The notes beneath the pieces are model-generated. The model saw nothing but the letters and a program-made list of their open reading frames with translations, made no database searches and was not told where the DNA came from. Shown in pieces: positions 10,894 through 22,980 of a stretch of 64,000 nucleotides of DNA (position 1 is its first letter; the number at the start of each line of letters is the position of its first letter). The position numbers and the translations under genes were made by a program. The stretch lies in contig OX579640.1 of the NCBI GenBank assembly GCA_951230915.1, positions 13,474,981 to 13,538,980 of the forward strand, read 5' to 3'. This stretch comes from Antitrichia curtipendula. Taxonomy: Eukaryota; Streptophyta; Bryopsida; Hypnales; Leucodontaceae.

Positions 10894-12570
10894 TTAACCC
10901 CTAAAGCTCTAAAACTACACTTTTGGGCAACATAGTGATTTGGGGCAACTCACTACAAATGGAATTTTTACTTTTTTTCTTTGAAGTTTTCAGACAACAT
11001 GTGCCCACAGAGTAGCTTTAAGGCCCAAAAATTTTCATAACTTTAACTACATGGTTAAAAAGTAATTGTATGATATGTAGTTTTCATTGCTTAACATGCA
11101 ATCCGGGCAGCTAAAAAAATTTCTTAAAAAATCACTTTTTAAAGAAAAAAAATCACTTTTTAAATTTGAAATTGTTTTTTTAGATTTAAATTTATGTGAA
11201 AAGCTTTCAATCATTCTATTTTGATTGATGAGATGAAAGTTATGAGGAGTTTTAGTTTGCGGGTAGTTACGGAATCTCTACTTTGGAATAAACTTTGAAG
11301 TTCTTTATTTAGCTCAATTTTCAATACTTTTGAAGAAAAATAGAATCATTAGGTGTAGATTTTTATAACAACATTACATCCATTGGGATTGGCATTTTTC
11401 AACTCTATATATAAATTGTTAACAATTTAGTATTTTGAATCATTCTCTACTTCTTTCTACTTATTATTTTTTTCCTACATGTTGTACAATTCCAAATGAT
11501 TTGAAAATTTTCAAGCATGTAGCCAACTTGCCTTTAAGAATGAATCTAAAGAAGCACCACCATTTTGTACATTTTTCCATACAAATGTGACCTTGTGAAG
11601 TGCAGCTATCCGATTTTTCGCAGGGCCTCAAAAAATAAATTTGTAATTTCAAATGTTAATATCTTGCAATCTACATAGTGAAAACTTTTGAAATTTTTCC
11701 ACATCTTTTCAAATCAGTGTACTACAAGATCCTACTACAGTGGCTCGCATAACGGTATTTGTACACTTCAGAAATTATTATAACTAGTTGAAAAATTAGA
11801 TTTTTTCAACAAATTTTGGATATGTTGAAGTATAAGTAACACACTTGTATAAAATGATTTTCAAATTTTTTAAAAGACTTTCTAACATTTTCTATAATTT
11901 AATCAAATTTATTAGTGAAAAAAAACTTTTAATAATATATTTTCTTAGAATTTTTTGTTAAGAATTCCTCAAACTTTGAAATTTTATTGAGTGAAATATT
12001 GTTGACTAAAGTATGACTCCAAACTTTTACATTTCTTAAAATTCACTCCAAAAATCTCTAAAAAATCATGAAAAATAATATACAAACATTTAATATAATT
12101 TTCAAATTTTCCACAATTTTTGGAGATTTTTGGAGTGAATTATAAGAAATATAAAAATTTGGAGTCATACTTTAGTCAATAATATTTCATTCAATAAAAT
12201 TTTCAAAGTTTAAGGAATTCTTACCAAAAATTTTAAAAACGATTTCATTCCAATTATTGAAAATCTTTGAAAAAATTTACTTGTACTAAAAGTTTTTTTC
12301 ACTAATAAATTTGATTAAATTATAGAAAATGTTAGGAAGGCTTTTAAAATTTTTGAAAAATCATTTTATACAAGTGTGTTACTTATACTTCAACATATCC
12401 AAAATTTATTGAAAAAATCTCATTTTTCAATTAGTTATGGCAATTTTTGAAGTGTACGAATACTTATGCGAGCCACTGTGTTACATTTGTCCAAAAATGT
12501 TTACATCCTGATGTGGTACTTGTACTAGAAACGACAATTTTGAAGTGTTTTTGGTGAAAACACTTAATGT
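10894..12570 (+). mobile_element. TTAA-flanked element b (subfamily 2), interrupted and missing its right end
   Basis: The left end is TTAA-CCCCTAAAGCTC at 10894. The interior matches elements f (to 37769) and, inverted, h (44674-45600); shared blocks include GATGAGATGAAAGTTATGAG and TTTTCAAGCATGTAGCCAA. A 741-bp foldback element is inserted at 11738. After it the host sequence resumes near 12481 and continues through TTTTGGTGAAAACAC near 12555, as in f. The expected terminal TTTAGGGG-TTAA is absent, so the right end is deleted or diverged and the boundary given is approximate. Non-coding. Confidence 0.75.
11738..12478. mobile_element. Foldback element with Tc1-like ends
   Basis: The element is one large inverted repeat. 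Outer ends are CAGTGGCTCGCATAA and TTATGCGAGCCACTG, followed inward by a matching GTGTACGAAT-type block (GTACACTTCA on the left, TGAAGTGTAC on the right). The arms stay alignable for about 340 bp each, to AATTCACTCCAAAAATCTC (12040) and GAGATTTTTGGAGTGAAT (12123), leaving a short AT-rich loop. TA precedes the left end; TG follows the right end, possibly a mutated TA. CAGTGGCTCGC-like ends with TA duplication are typical of Tc1/mariner elements. No transposase remains. Confidence 0.88.
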
Positions 12571-13610
12571 CAATTTCGTTGAAGTAGCATGATTCCAATG
12601 CCAAAATTTACAACATATAAGTACATGAAGGTCTAACAATCTAACATTTAGAATAGGAATAAATTTATATTTCCAAACAAGGATTCTAAAAAATGACAAG
12701 GTAATGGAATACCACAAATTTTACAACACTAACATTACTTGTACTATACCATGTAATTTGGTACACTTCCAACTCAAATGCAAGTATAACTTTTGGGGCA
12801 TAATGGCAATGTATTTGAAATTAATATTGAAAGTGTGTTATATACTCTCAATTGTCATCCATATTTTTTGTAATTAAAAAAAATCATATACTATTTAAAA
12901 ATTATTTTTCTTATTTTGTAAAAAATTGTTTATATTTTGATAGTTTTAGTATTGTGGATAGTGTGGAATATTCAAAACAATGAATATTACTGGGAAATTT
13001 TAAAATAATTTTTTTGCACTAGATTTACAATTGTTTGTCAAGGATTTAAAAACAAATAAAAATTGCCTTCTATATGGGTGCAAAGAAGGTTCTTTGTTCA
13101 ATGCATATTTCTACAAATTATAATCAAAAGAATTTTCCATCACTTCAATCATTGCATCTCATCTCTAGAAAGTTGTAAGAATTTTGATTTTAATTTTAAT
13201 TTTAATTTTTATGGATATTTTTACTATTTTCTAAGAAACTTATACACGCAAATGTATGTTTTGTGAAAATATCTATTGACCCCAGTGACTGTTTTTGGGT
13301 TGTTGCCCTTTTCTCTTGAATTACTTGTTTTTAAATTTTGATTTCTTTTTGAAAAAATAATTACCTCTAATAAATAGACTATATTATGAATCCAATGGCA
13401 ATATGTTCATAAAATCCCAAGTTAAACTCCACCTTATTAAACTTTAAAAGTTGAGTGGTGTAGTCTAATTCACGGCTCATGTTTTTTGGTTCAATTTGGA
13501 CATGGATTGAAAAGTTAGCAAACCAATGTGATTGTTGCCCACCTCAAAAAGGGCCAATACAAAGAGCTTAGGGAGAAGTGTGCCCATTCTTGTATTTTTT
13601 ACAAACACTA
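12571..13610. other. AT-rich intergenic with short simple repeats
   Basis: No gene is seen. A short run of (AATTTT) units lies at about 13185-13210. The remainder is AT-rich unique-looking sequence. Confidence 0.6.
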
Positions 13611-14677
13611 CACTAAAATTGGTAAATAGTGTTGGGTGACAATTAGTGTTGCTCCTTGTTTTTTACCCCCAATACTATTTACCAATTCATGTGTAAATAG
13701 TGTTGGGGCATTTAGAGCATCGCTACGACTGACAAATGGGCACGCCAACTTCTTTTGTGGCGGCAAACATGCCAAACAGGTTCGCCAAGTAGGGTACACA
13801 CCCTGTGAAAGTTTCGTTGATAAAAAATTAATTGTAAGAATTATATTTCAAGATTTTAAATTATGAAAATCAACTTTCAATTCATGAAAATAGGTCTATT
13901 GAGCTTTCAAAAGAATTTATAACTTAAGTCGATTTTTCTTCTGATTATAGTATACCTTTATATGCATGTGAAGTGGTAGGATGTTGAACAATCAATATGG
14001 TATATGCAAATTGGAATTACTAGGAGCTCAACACAATTCTTAAGTTTTGACAATGAGTGATCAAGTTTTCATCTTCAATTTATCCCATACTCTTTGAGAA
14101 TCCATAATGGACAATGAGTTTCTTTATAAAACCATCTCTTCACCCTCTTAGAATATGAGGTATGCCAATGCCGTAAATTACATATATTGTCAATATATTT
14201 TTGAAAGGTGTTGTGTGAAATAACATTGGCATTATCTCATTTTTTTACAACTTGTAATACTTGGGTCCTAGGATTAGCAAATTAGGAGTGACTAACTAGA
14301 GGTCAGTTGCGGGTCTTTACCTTGGGAACAAGGTGAAAAGCACAATTTGACCATATGGTTAGCCGCAATAAAGCTCCACCATTTGGCCATGTATTCATTA
14401 AAATGTGGTGATCCCAATCTGTTTTCGCGTGCCATGGAGCCCTTCCCCAGGCTCCGCCTGACCATTCGCCATTTTGAGCTTGTTTCTAGAGTTGTAGTGG
14501 GGAAGCTCTTAGCTCCTGTCGTCAAACTTTGGTCTTTCCCTGGAAATGTTCAAATTTTACTATAGAGCTTAAATAGTGTTAGAATGGGTAAATAATGATC
14601 TAACACTAACCTTGCAAATCACAATTAATGTTAGGTGGGACAATTAGTGTTGCCAACACTATTTACCAATTTTAGTG
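13611..14677. mobile_element. TA-flanked DNA transposon with 25-bp perfect inverted repeats and a GC-richer interior
   Basis: The terminal repeats are perfect over 25 bp (13611-13635 and 14653-14677), starting CACTAAAATTGGTAAATAGT. TA flanks both ends. Subterminal copies of AATTAGTGTTG and AATAGTGTT occur near each end. The centre (about 14295-14540) is GC-richer than the rest and open on both strands for about 75 codons, which suggests captured host sequence; I do not recognise it. The family also includes 7554-7892. Confidence 0.82.
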
Positions 14678-16498
14678 TACTTTCTTTTTAGTAACCATCG
14701 TGCATTGCAAGCTCCACCAAAAATTGCAAAATGACCAGAATGTTGTGAAATTTTAGGTGAGCATTCTCAACTCTCTTGTCTTCCACTAAGCTTTAAAGTT
14801 TATCATTTCAAAATATTCTCACTAAGATATGCTCCTTCAAAGTGCGTTGCCCTATTTTCCCATTGACCTATTTTTCCAAAATAAAACTTAAAACTTAAAA
14901 ATCTACTAAACTGTGCCGTCAAGTTACCTAAACTTTTTGGAGGTGCTCATCTTCAATGTGAACTACAAGATCTTATGTTTACATTCTATCTAATCTCAAG
15001 AAAAAATGAGCAAACAAATTGCTTAAGTTCTTGATAGTTTTGGCCCACTTTAAAAGTACATTCTCCTTGGGTTATTAGGGATTAACTTGTTTTATGCATA
15101 ACTTTTGGAGGTTATTTTTTGTCATGAGCCTAAAATTTGAAAATAAAATACTTATAATTTTCTAATAATTAGCTCTGTTTAATTTGCTTTGATTTTTCCA
15201 CAAGCTTGTAGTGCTAGCCATACTACCTCCAAATGCAACAAAATCAAAAAGCGTTTCATGATTTTTTGAGTATTAGTAAATTTCATAAGTATTTTATTTT
15301 ATTTTTAGAATATTAGTTTAATTAATTTTTAATTATAATAATTTTTAATTTAGAAAAATCCTTATATACCTTTTGAAGTCATTTTGAAGGGTTTATTTTT
15401 GAACTTAAAATGTTATTAATAGAGGTGAACCATATTTCATTAGGTAATCAATCTCTAACAAATGTTATAATTTTTTTTAGTTTGTTGAAAATGTAGATAA
15501 AACAACTTTTAAAGGTATTTTTTTACCTCAATTTTCAAATAAAAACATTAATAAAAGATATGGGTTGCCTATGACAACATTTTCACCATTGATCTAGGTT
15601 GACATTTTCAATTTTGTATCAAAGTTATTGGCAATTTAGGATTTGTTTTTCATCATGGGCATGCTTTTGCTTAATTTTCTAATTATAAAATTAATATAAA
15701 TACCTTTTGCTAATAATCCTCCATCTTTGGACACAATTAAGTTGATTTTGAGTACCAAAAATTGCAACATTCATGTGCATAAAGCTCTAAATATTAAGAC
15801 TAATATAGACGTATATTTTAGTTTGCATGCTCTAAGAATTATAAAAAGGAACAAAAGTTGTGAAAATTTTTCAATTAACAAATTTGACTTTAAATGTTAG
15901 GATTAGTGATTAATTGATTATTGAAATCTATTGTAGCTTGGTTTATTACTCTAGATTTCTACTAGTACTTGATAATCTTCCATGATAATTATTGTATAGT
16001 TTAGAGGGAGAAAATTTATCTATCAAATTTTTTTTTTTTTTTTTTTGTGCAAGCCAAATCACTAGTAAAAGATTGCAATTATTCATGGAGCTTTCAAATG
16101 AATTACTATCATTTGCATTATTCTTGAATTACAATGGCTTGTTTCAATTATTGGTTCACTAATGTAATCACGAAGAGCTAATTAGTAAATGATGTTTTGG
16201 ATAGTCTATTAAGCTTTGAAGCCACCATTTTGAACACACACTAATTTCCTTTCATTGATGGTTGGTTAAAAAGAGACTATTGATTGTGAACACTTTTATC
16301 TAAGCTTTGATCAACTATCCAAAACGCCAATTTTGTTATATTGATAGAAATTCACGCTTTTCAAGGTGAAATTTTTTGCAATGGAATCCTGCCAATATGA
16401 CAAAAATGGACCATCTAGGTATCAAGAATTTTGTACTAAGAATTTGAGTGACAAAATTTTGGCGCTGGCAGTGTACGTGTAACGATGTATACATATAC
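14678..16498. other. AT-rich intergenic
   Basis: No gene or bounded element is recognised. A T homopolymer of about 20 nt occurs near 16027-16046. Dispersed-repeat ancestry is likely but not shown. Confidence 0.55.
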
Positions 16499-16750
16499 AT
16501 GGGGAATTTCATTAAAATGGCGTTATTCAATGTGCCATTTCTAGACCACCTAATTTGAACTATAAAAGTGCCATCTAGAACGAATATAGATTTTAGAAAT
16601 CTTGGATAAATATAGATTTTAGACCGTGCAGTTTGAATTGTAAAAGTGACATCTAGGACTGGTATAGATTTCAGACCGCCTGGTCTGAACCGTAAAAATT
16701 GTAAAAATTATAAAGTAGCGGAACATCGCCATTTAACGAAATTGCCCCAT
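16499..16750. mobile_element. MITE with 4-bp target duplication (ATAC)
   Basis: The ends are ATGGGGAATTTCATTAAAAT and the inverted form ending AACGAAATTGCCCCAT. ATAC is directly repeated outside (16495-16498 and 16751-16754). The element is 252 bp and non-coding, with internal repeated phrases such as ATAGATTTTAGA. A second family member is at 29478-29773. Confidence 0.85.
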
Positions 16751-19700
16751 ATACGTGTATAATCTTTTGTAAATGGAAGTTAAAGATTCCATAAATGAAA
16801 CGGCAGCTTCGCATTAATTATCAAAGTCCAAATAAAATCGTTTCTGAGCTCTCAAAAGGCTCTCGATCAAGTCCCGATTGATTCCAAAGCGGACTGGGAA
16901 CTTGAACACGCTCACGTACACAAAGCAATTCCAAGAGCTGCCACTCGATCATGCACGGGTACGAGGGCCCGAGGTCTTGATCGAGTATAATTGGGATTCG
17001 ATTCGATGGAAAAGCGGCCGGTCTGATGTTGAGGTGGGTGGGTGCCAGGTATGGCTGATTCGATCAGATATAAAACTTCCACGGTTCTGAACAAGCCATT
17101 ATTTATTACCAATTCCAGTCCTTTTTACATCTTCCACCCCCCAGTTGGCCCAATGGCCTCTTCCCCAACAAATAATGGTAGTACCTCCAAAAGAGTCGCT
17201 TGTCGGAGGTGAATCTATGAAACTGTGCAGCTGCTGATCAATATATCGACAATTTGTCGATCGATGCTGGGAAGAATACAACAAACAGGGGTGGAAATCA
17301 TGTCCTGGTCCATCCGAAAAGGGCAAAGTGCGTGAATCATGTCCTGTTCTGGCATGGCCACCCCAGCTAAGGTAGCTGGGCTGGAATTAGTCAATTCCAA
17401 CCCTGTTGCGTGAATGGTCAAAAATCGTCAACTTCGTTAAGTTGGCGCGATTATTATGATGGACTCCAGAATTGTGGCATTCATTCATTAGCAGAATGTT
17501 GTATAAAAAAACACTAGGATCAATTGGCATGGATGTACGATTCAGGCGACCCTCGGGGAACTGCCAAAGTTGTGGAATTCACCGTTTTATTTAACGAAAT
17601 TGGTCGATGGATTTGATGCTAACAGTTGTGCATTGCCATAATTTCACAAAATCGGGGCATATACAGAAAAAGGATCGATCTTAGCTTGGGACTGGAGTAG
17701 TCTCAGACCCGATCTGAGAGCTTTGAGTTTCAGACAGTGATTTCAGAAACTCATCTGAAATCTCCACAATTTTTAAGAGTTCACTGTCTTGATAATGAAA
17801 CTGAGTGTACCACCCTAGCAGGTGGTAATGGTTCAGTTGAGATGGTACACTATAAAAATCTTTATAACCTCTCCGTTTCATTTCCCCTGTGGAAAACTAT
17901 AAAAATCTTAACTTGTGCACAGAACTACACCAATCTTAAATTTTAGGGCTATGTCGTTTCAGTCAATTGGCAAACAAAGAACTCATTTGATCGAGAATTT
18001 TGAGCACGTACTTGAACTTGAACTTTCAGCATTTGAAGTCACTCACATTGACACTTTCCAAAACAATGACTGCGACGTACGTTGCTGAAGAAGCCATAAA
18101 TAACTTTTAACACGATATTCGTTAGTTTGGGAAAAATAGGACATTTTGGGACTTTCAACTTTTGATCTAAAAGTTTTAGGAGGCCTCCTAAAATTGAGCT
18201 CAACGTATTTTTTTGTACACATGTCCTCACCTAAGAGGAGGAATTTGCGAGGGAAAAAATCTTAGTGACTTAGACTAAATCTGATACCTTCAAATTTGGT
18301 TTAAGGTAACTTTTTGAGTTTTAGGTGAAATACAAAGTGGTACCCATATTTTTCCCAATTTAACAAATATCGCGTTTTTTCAAGTTGTCCACGCCAGCGA
18401 GTTTAGCACAGGCCTAACGTACTAAACGGAGTTTACAGAGCCTGCATACTAACCACAGTGAGAGCATGCACGACAATGTTTTTAAGCGTCATTTGACTAG
18501 TTCAGATTGACACGTGTCCATACCCATCCATCATCTTCAGCGTAACCAACGTCAATTTCGTTAAATTGGCGATGTTCAGTTACATTGGCCACGCGGCCTG
18601 AAATCTATTCCTGCCCTCGTTTGTGACCTGAAATTAAACCTTTGTGAAGGTATATGTCACAATTTTTGAAATATACTTGTGGGATATCGCCAATTTGACG
18701 TTAACACATTACTTATAAAGTGAAGAATGATCGATGCCGTGGCGTCGTCCCTCTCTACGTAACCCAGCCATGGGTACGTACAAAGCTCACAGACTGCGCT
18801 GGAGCTAGCTAGCGCTGGAACTCCATCACAAATTGTTCAAAATTAAGGAATAGCCATCTAGATAACCAACTCGATCACTAGCCCATTCATCCAGTGTAAT
18901 CATGACTCTCCCGGCTGCTTGTCGACGAGCTAGCTAGCCAGCCGACCCAACTAGCACGCAATGAAATTTTCAGTACTGTCTTCGTCAGAGGACGCCGTAC
19001 CGGCGTACTCGATCCAGACCTGCCCCCCACGCATGACCGTTTGCCAATTGCAACTTTGGAAGGGACCGCCAGGGGCCACTTGCAATGGGGACTTGCGGCA
19101 ATGGGGACCCTGCCAGCAGTGATGAGCTCGACAGGAGATCGAGACAAACTGCTTTTGGGCCCTGATTTTGAATGATCCACTGAGCCAGTGGCCCTAGCTC
19201 ACGAATCCGAAATGATAAGTTAGCTTGTATAAGTCCTGGCTGTTGGATCACCTGCATTGAAATATATATATATCTATATATTTCTTTCTTTACAAAAGTT
19301 ATTCCTGAAGAGGCTCTAGCCTTTGTCTTGTCTGGAATGATATATCCTGATAGACTGCCCAATGTGGCCAATTGCAAAGACCACTCGCACAATATGGCGT
19401 CTGCCTCTTTTTTCTTTCGTGGTCGGACGTGTTGTGGTTGGCCGGGCTCGTAGTAAAAAGGCTGAGAAGCACGCTGTCACCGGCTTCACCACCTGCAGTC
19501 TAACTTTACGCCTTCGTTCCCAGGAAGCTACACTCAGCATGCTGTTAGTATGACCGCCTAATCTGGACTCAACGGGAAGCGACTTCACGATCTAATTATA
19601 ATTATAACTAATTTTTGAAGTTAGGGATACAGTTATCCTTTCACAAGGGAGTTATAAGCTTAATGGTACATTACCAACTCACTGGAACCCATTACCACCT

Positions 19701-20395
19701 GCTAATAACTGTGCTGAGTGGTAAACTCCGTTAATTTCCTGACCATGATGGGAAACTCTACTTACTCCAATCCATTGAGATTAGTGAGGAGATTAGTGTC
19801 ACTACGTTAAGCGTTGTACTGTACAGTAGCAAGCAGCCTCCCCTAATTCAAAATTGTGCGACTTGGGTAAATTAGTACGACATCATGCACTAATATAATA
19901 GGATGGGGGTCGGTTCTGGATCTACAGTACCACTAATGTTATTATTACAGGCTTAACTTATCATAATTTTAAAGGTAGGAGGAATAAAAGTGAGTGGAGT
20001 TGAGGCGAGAGAGAGGGGCAGGGAGTTGGTGTGAGGGGCACCGACCAAATTTAAAAGGTAAGACAGTCGACTCTTCTGCAGAAGAACATGGCTGCTAGAG
20101 CTCCTCAACGCCGGTCGCACTCTCGAGTCTTTTCAATTACCTCGGTCCTTGGTTCGGGCCGCGGGGGTGATTCGGTCCACGTCGCCTCGCCGGCCTCTCC
20201 GTTCAACGAAAGTGCTGTAGCACAGTGCCAGGTGGACAAGATCTCATGTGCCAATGGAAAGAGAGTCAGGGGGACGGCAAGAGAATCTGGAGCGGACGGA
20301 GGAGAGCATGAGTGGACTTTGATGAGTTTCAAAATTCTCAAGGGAAGGGAAGGGAAGAGAAAAGAAGGGGGAAGCACCTATAAACCAACACGTGT
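16751..20395. other. Balanced-composition intergenic island
   Basis: GC content is visibly higher than on either side, with CpG and restriction-like 6-mers frequent. Many short overlapping open frames exist on both strands (for example about 18900-19390 minus), but none shows a recognised domain or consistent splice structure. It contains a MITE at 18548-18702 and a related inverted pair at about 17425-17610 (GTCAACTTCGTTAAGTTGGC and TTAACGAAATTGG). It may be a decayed gene region. I cannot support any gene. Confidence 0.5.
18548..18702. mobile_element. MITE of the GTCAATTTCGTTAAATTGGCG family
   Basis: The left end is AACGTCAATTTCGTTAAATT and the right end is ATCGCCAATTTGACGTT. The right end has lost about 9 bp relative to the copy ending at 59520. 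The interior shares CCTGAAATTAAACCTTTGTG and TATGTCACAA with the copies near 59400 and 62330. Confidence 0.78.
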
Positions 20396-20399
20396 TTAA
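20088..20399 (+). CDS. Doubtful 103-codon open frame, GC-rich
   Basis: An ATG at 20088 opens a 103-residue frame in a short GC-rich patch rich in R, S and G. No domain, signal or homologue is recognised. The opposite strand is also open, and the frame ends inside the TTAA of the next transposon, so the C-terminus is set by chance. It is most likely non-coding, possibly a truncated 5' exon. Confidence 0.12.
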   Translation: MAARAPQRRSHSRVFSITSVLGSGRGGDSVHVASPASPFNESAVAQCQVDKISCANGKRVRGTARESGADGGEHEWTLMSFKILKGREGKRKEGGSTYKPTRV

Positions 20400-21320
20400 C
20401 CCCTAAATGTCCAAGGCCTTTTTACTGCCAAAAAAAAATCAAAACTATCATTTCTATAGTAAAGAGTAAAAAATTTGAAAAATGTTGTTTTTGCACATTT
20501 GACCATAGGATCTTACACCTAACTAGTATAAGAATGTATGGAATTTTTTCTTAGAATTTTTGACCGCACAGATTGCAAGATATCTGCATTTAAAGTGAAA
20601 AAAACAAGTTTTTCAGCACATTGAGGGACTAGATTTTTTTGACTTAAAACATTTTTAACTTAAAACTTTTGGACTACAGCATTTTGAGCTTTAAATCTCT
20701 ACAGTAGAGAATTGAGTTGAGAGTCTAAGAAAAATAAATAAAGTTCAAAAAAACTTAATTATCATTCTTAAAAAAATTGCTAAGTAGAAGTAGGTACAAG
20801 ATAAAAGGAAAATCTAAAATATTCATATATTCTAGATGGAATTAAAATGCACTAATCCCAATGGTGAGATTTTTCTAACAAGTAAAATAGACAACAACAA
20901 AAAGAAAATTTGAAAAATTTGAGAAATTGCATTCAGAAATGAATCCTAGAAGTTATTTTTTTCAAAAAGATGCTCTAACTACCCGAAAAACAAGAATGTC
21001 CATAACTTTCTCATAACAAATCCAATGAAATGAATCAAAGCTTTCCAAATAGAAAAAATTATATTCTATGAGAAAAAATTTCAAATTTTTGCAATTTTTT
21101 TTTGGCTGTCCAAGCTGCCCCATGTCCCCTGTTTTGAGCTTATTTGGTCATAATTGTTGTTCCCGGGCACTGATTGTGAAAAAAATTATATTCCCTGAAA
21201 GCTTATTAGTTTCCTATCTTCAAAAAAAGTTTCAAAAAATCACGACAAAAATTCAGCCTGTAGGTACCTGCCCGAAATTCCATTTGTCCCCCGAAGGGAC
21301 AACAGTCTTTTAGGGGTTAA
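20396..21320 (+). mobile_element. TTAA-flanked element c (subfamily 3)
   Basis: The ends are TTAA-CCCCTAAATGTCC at 20396 and CTTTTAGGGG-TTAA at 21320. It aligns with elements i and j; shared blocks include TTTCTAT(A/T)GTAAAGAG and ACTAGTATAAGAATGT. Its right TTAA is at the same time the left TTAA of element d, so the two abut with one shared TTAA. Non-coding. Confidence 0.87.
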
Positions 21321-21430
21321 CCCCTAAATGCCCAAAGCACCCAAATCTGGTGTTTGCAAAATTTTGAAGTTAAATAAAACCTAACTAAGTTGCTATTTTA
21401 GCATTTTATATTTTTGAAAAATTCTTCTTG

Positions 21431-22555
21431 CACTAGAAGAAAAACGTGTCCACTACAACTGACTGAAATGCAACTATATGTCCTATGCAACTGGCCAACT
21501 GCCCTGCAACTACAATCCTCTATATTTGCACCAACTTTGACATAGTTACACTGTAGTTGCAAAATAGTTGCAAAGTAGTCGCAACATGTGGTTACGCATA
21601 CGGGAATGTAACAAAAGAGTTGATGTGAGGTACTTTACATCCAATCTTCATCACAATTGTCAATGTGGACAATTTTACGTTTTGTAGAGTCCAATGTGTC
21701 TATCTACAGTTGCATGTAATTTAAATTCGATAGCAATTTAACTAAAATGCAACTAGATTGCAACTGGACTGCAATTGGATTGCAACTATAGTACAATTAG
21801 ACTACAACTACATTGCAATTACAATTCGACTAGTGTTTGACTTAAAAACAACTAGACTTTTACTTGAAAAAACTAGCATGCAACTAGAAAACAACTAAAA
21901 TGCAACTACTATTAAGTCTTTTATTAATTGTCCCACATCAATTATCAAGAATACCATTAGGTTGAACATATAAGAATTGTAAGTTATAGCAGTATTGTGT
22001 AATGAATTTTGATAATGAAATTCTAATATTTATATATTTTGTAGATTTTTACACTTTGTAGATTTCTACAACTTGTAGATTTTTATAATCTACAAAAATC
22101 TATAAATATTTAAAGTTTAAGATATTTCTAGATTTGGCAATCTAAGAAAAAAGATAGATCTGAAATTTAGAATCTACAAATCTTTGAAATTCAAATTTCA
22201 AATCTACAAGTCACAAAGACGCAAACTAGTTGCACATCAATCGCAAACTAGTTGCACACAAGTCGCAAACTAGTTGTAAGTCAATCGCAAACCAAATGCA
22301 CATTAGTTGCGAACAAGTTGCACACAAATGACTTCCACATAAGCAACCACGTCAGAAAAGTTCATCGATGAACTTTCAAGTATATTGTCAAATGATAAAC
22401 AACTTTGTAATTTTTTGCAACTGCTTTGCAACTAGTGCAACTTGAATGTCCACTGCAACTACGGGCTCTAAATTGTCACCTAGTTGCAAATAGCTCATGC
22501 AATTACAAAACCAATTGCAAACAATAGTTGCATAACTCCTCGTTTTCTTGTAGTA
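21431..22555. mobile_element. CACTA-like element with TTG duplication and TTGCAACTAG-type subterminal repeats
   Basis: It starts CACTAGAAGAAAAACG and ends CGTTTTCTTGTAGTA; the last base is A where G is expected. TTG is repeated outside (21428-21430 and 22556-22558), the 3-bp duplication normal for CACTA/EnSpm elements. Dozens of short motifs of the form GCAACTA, AGTTGCA and CGCAAACTAGTTGCA fill both subterminal zones, like the TNPA-binding repeats of En/Spm. No transposase frame is seen, so it is a non-autonomous derivative. Confidence 0.85.
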
Positions 22556-22673
22556 TTGAAGTCTAGTTTTAGAATCAAAAATCTGATCTTGAAAATAAAT
22601 TATAGTGATTTTTCTATTCAAGATTTTGTGCAAGGGTTCCCATTGCAATCTTGACTTCTTGTAGTGTTGAGAG

Positions 22674-22946
22674 TATTGAATTCTAAGAACCAGACAAACA
22701 TTTAATACTTGTAAATCACATGTTTAACAAACTACTTTGTTTCTCAAACTCCGTTGCGCACAGACAGACAACAACAGTACTAAATAGAGCCACGAAGGCG
22801 GGGAGTCATACTCTCGGAGAGAGACATCAACGTAATCAAGAAACATCCACAATATGATGAGTATCATCCACACCTGAGTTACCAGCTAATGATCACTTCT
22901 AATACGTTCGTAATTATGATCGACAGAATACAAATCGTTCCCAATA
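22674..22946 (-). repeat. Copia 3' LTR (sense), 273 bp
   Basis: It begins TATTGAATTCTAAGAACC and ends ATCGTTCCCAATA. In sense direction a polypurine tract AAGTGGGAG lies immediately upstream (plus-strand CTCCCACTT at 22947-22955). Confidence 0.95.
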
Positions 22947-22980
22947 CTCCCACTTATAGTTTCAAAAACGTACATAAGCA

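Noticed and set aside
13611..14677. Firm assignment of this element to the CACTA superfamily
   Set aside because: The flanking triplets CTA and TAC do not match as a 3-bp duplication; TA on both sides fits another superfamily equally well.
18887..19588. Overlapping open frames on the minus strand with Arg- and Ser-rich products
   Set aside because: Several frames are open on both strands over the same GC-rich DNA, with no domain and no splice structure.
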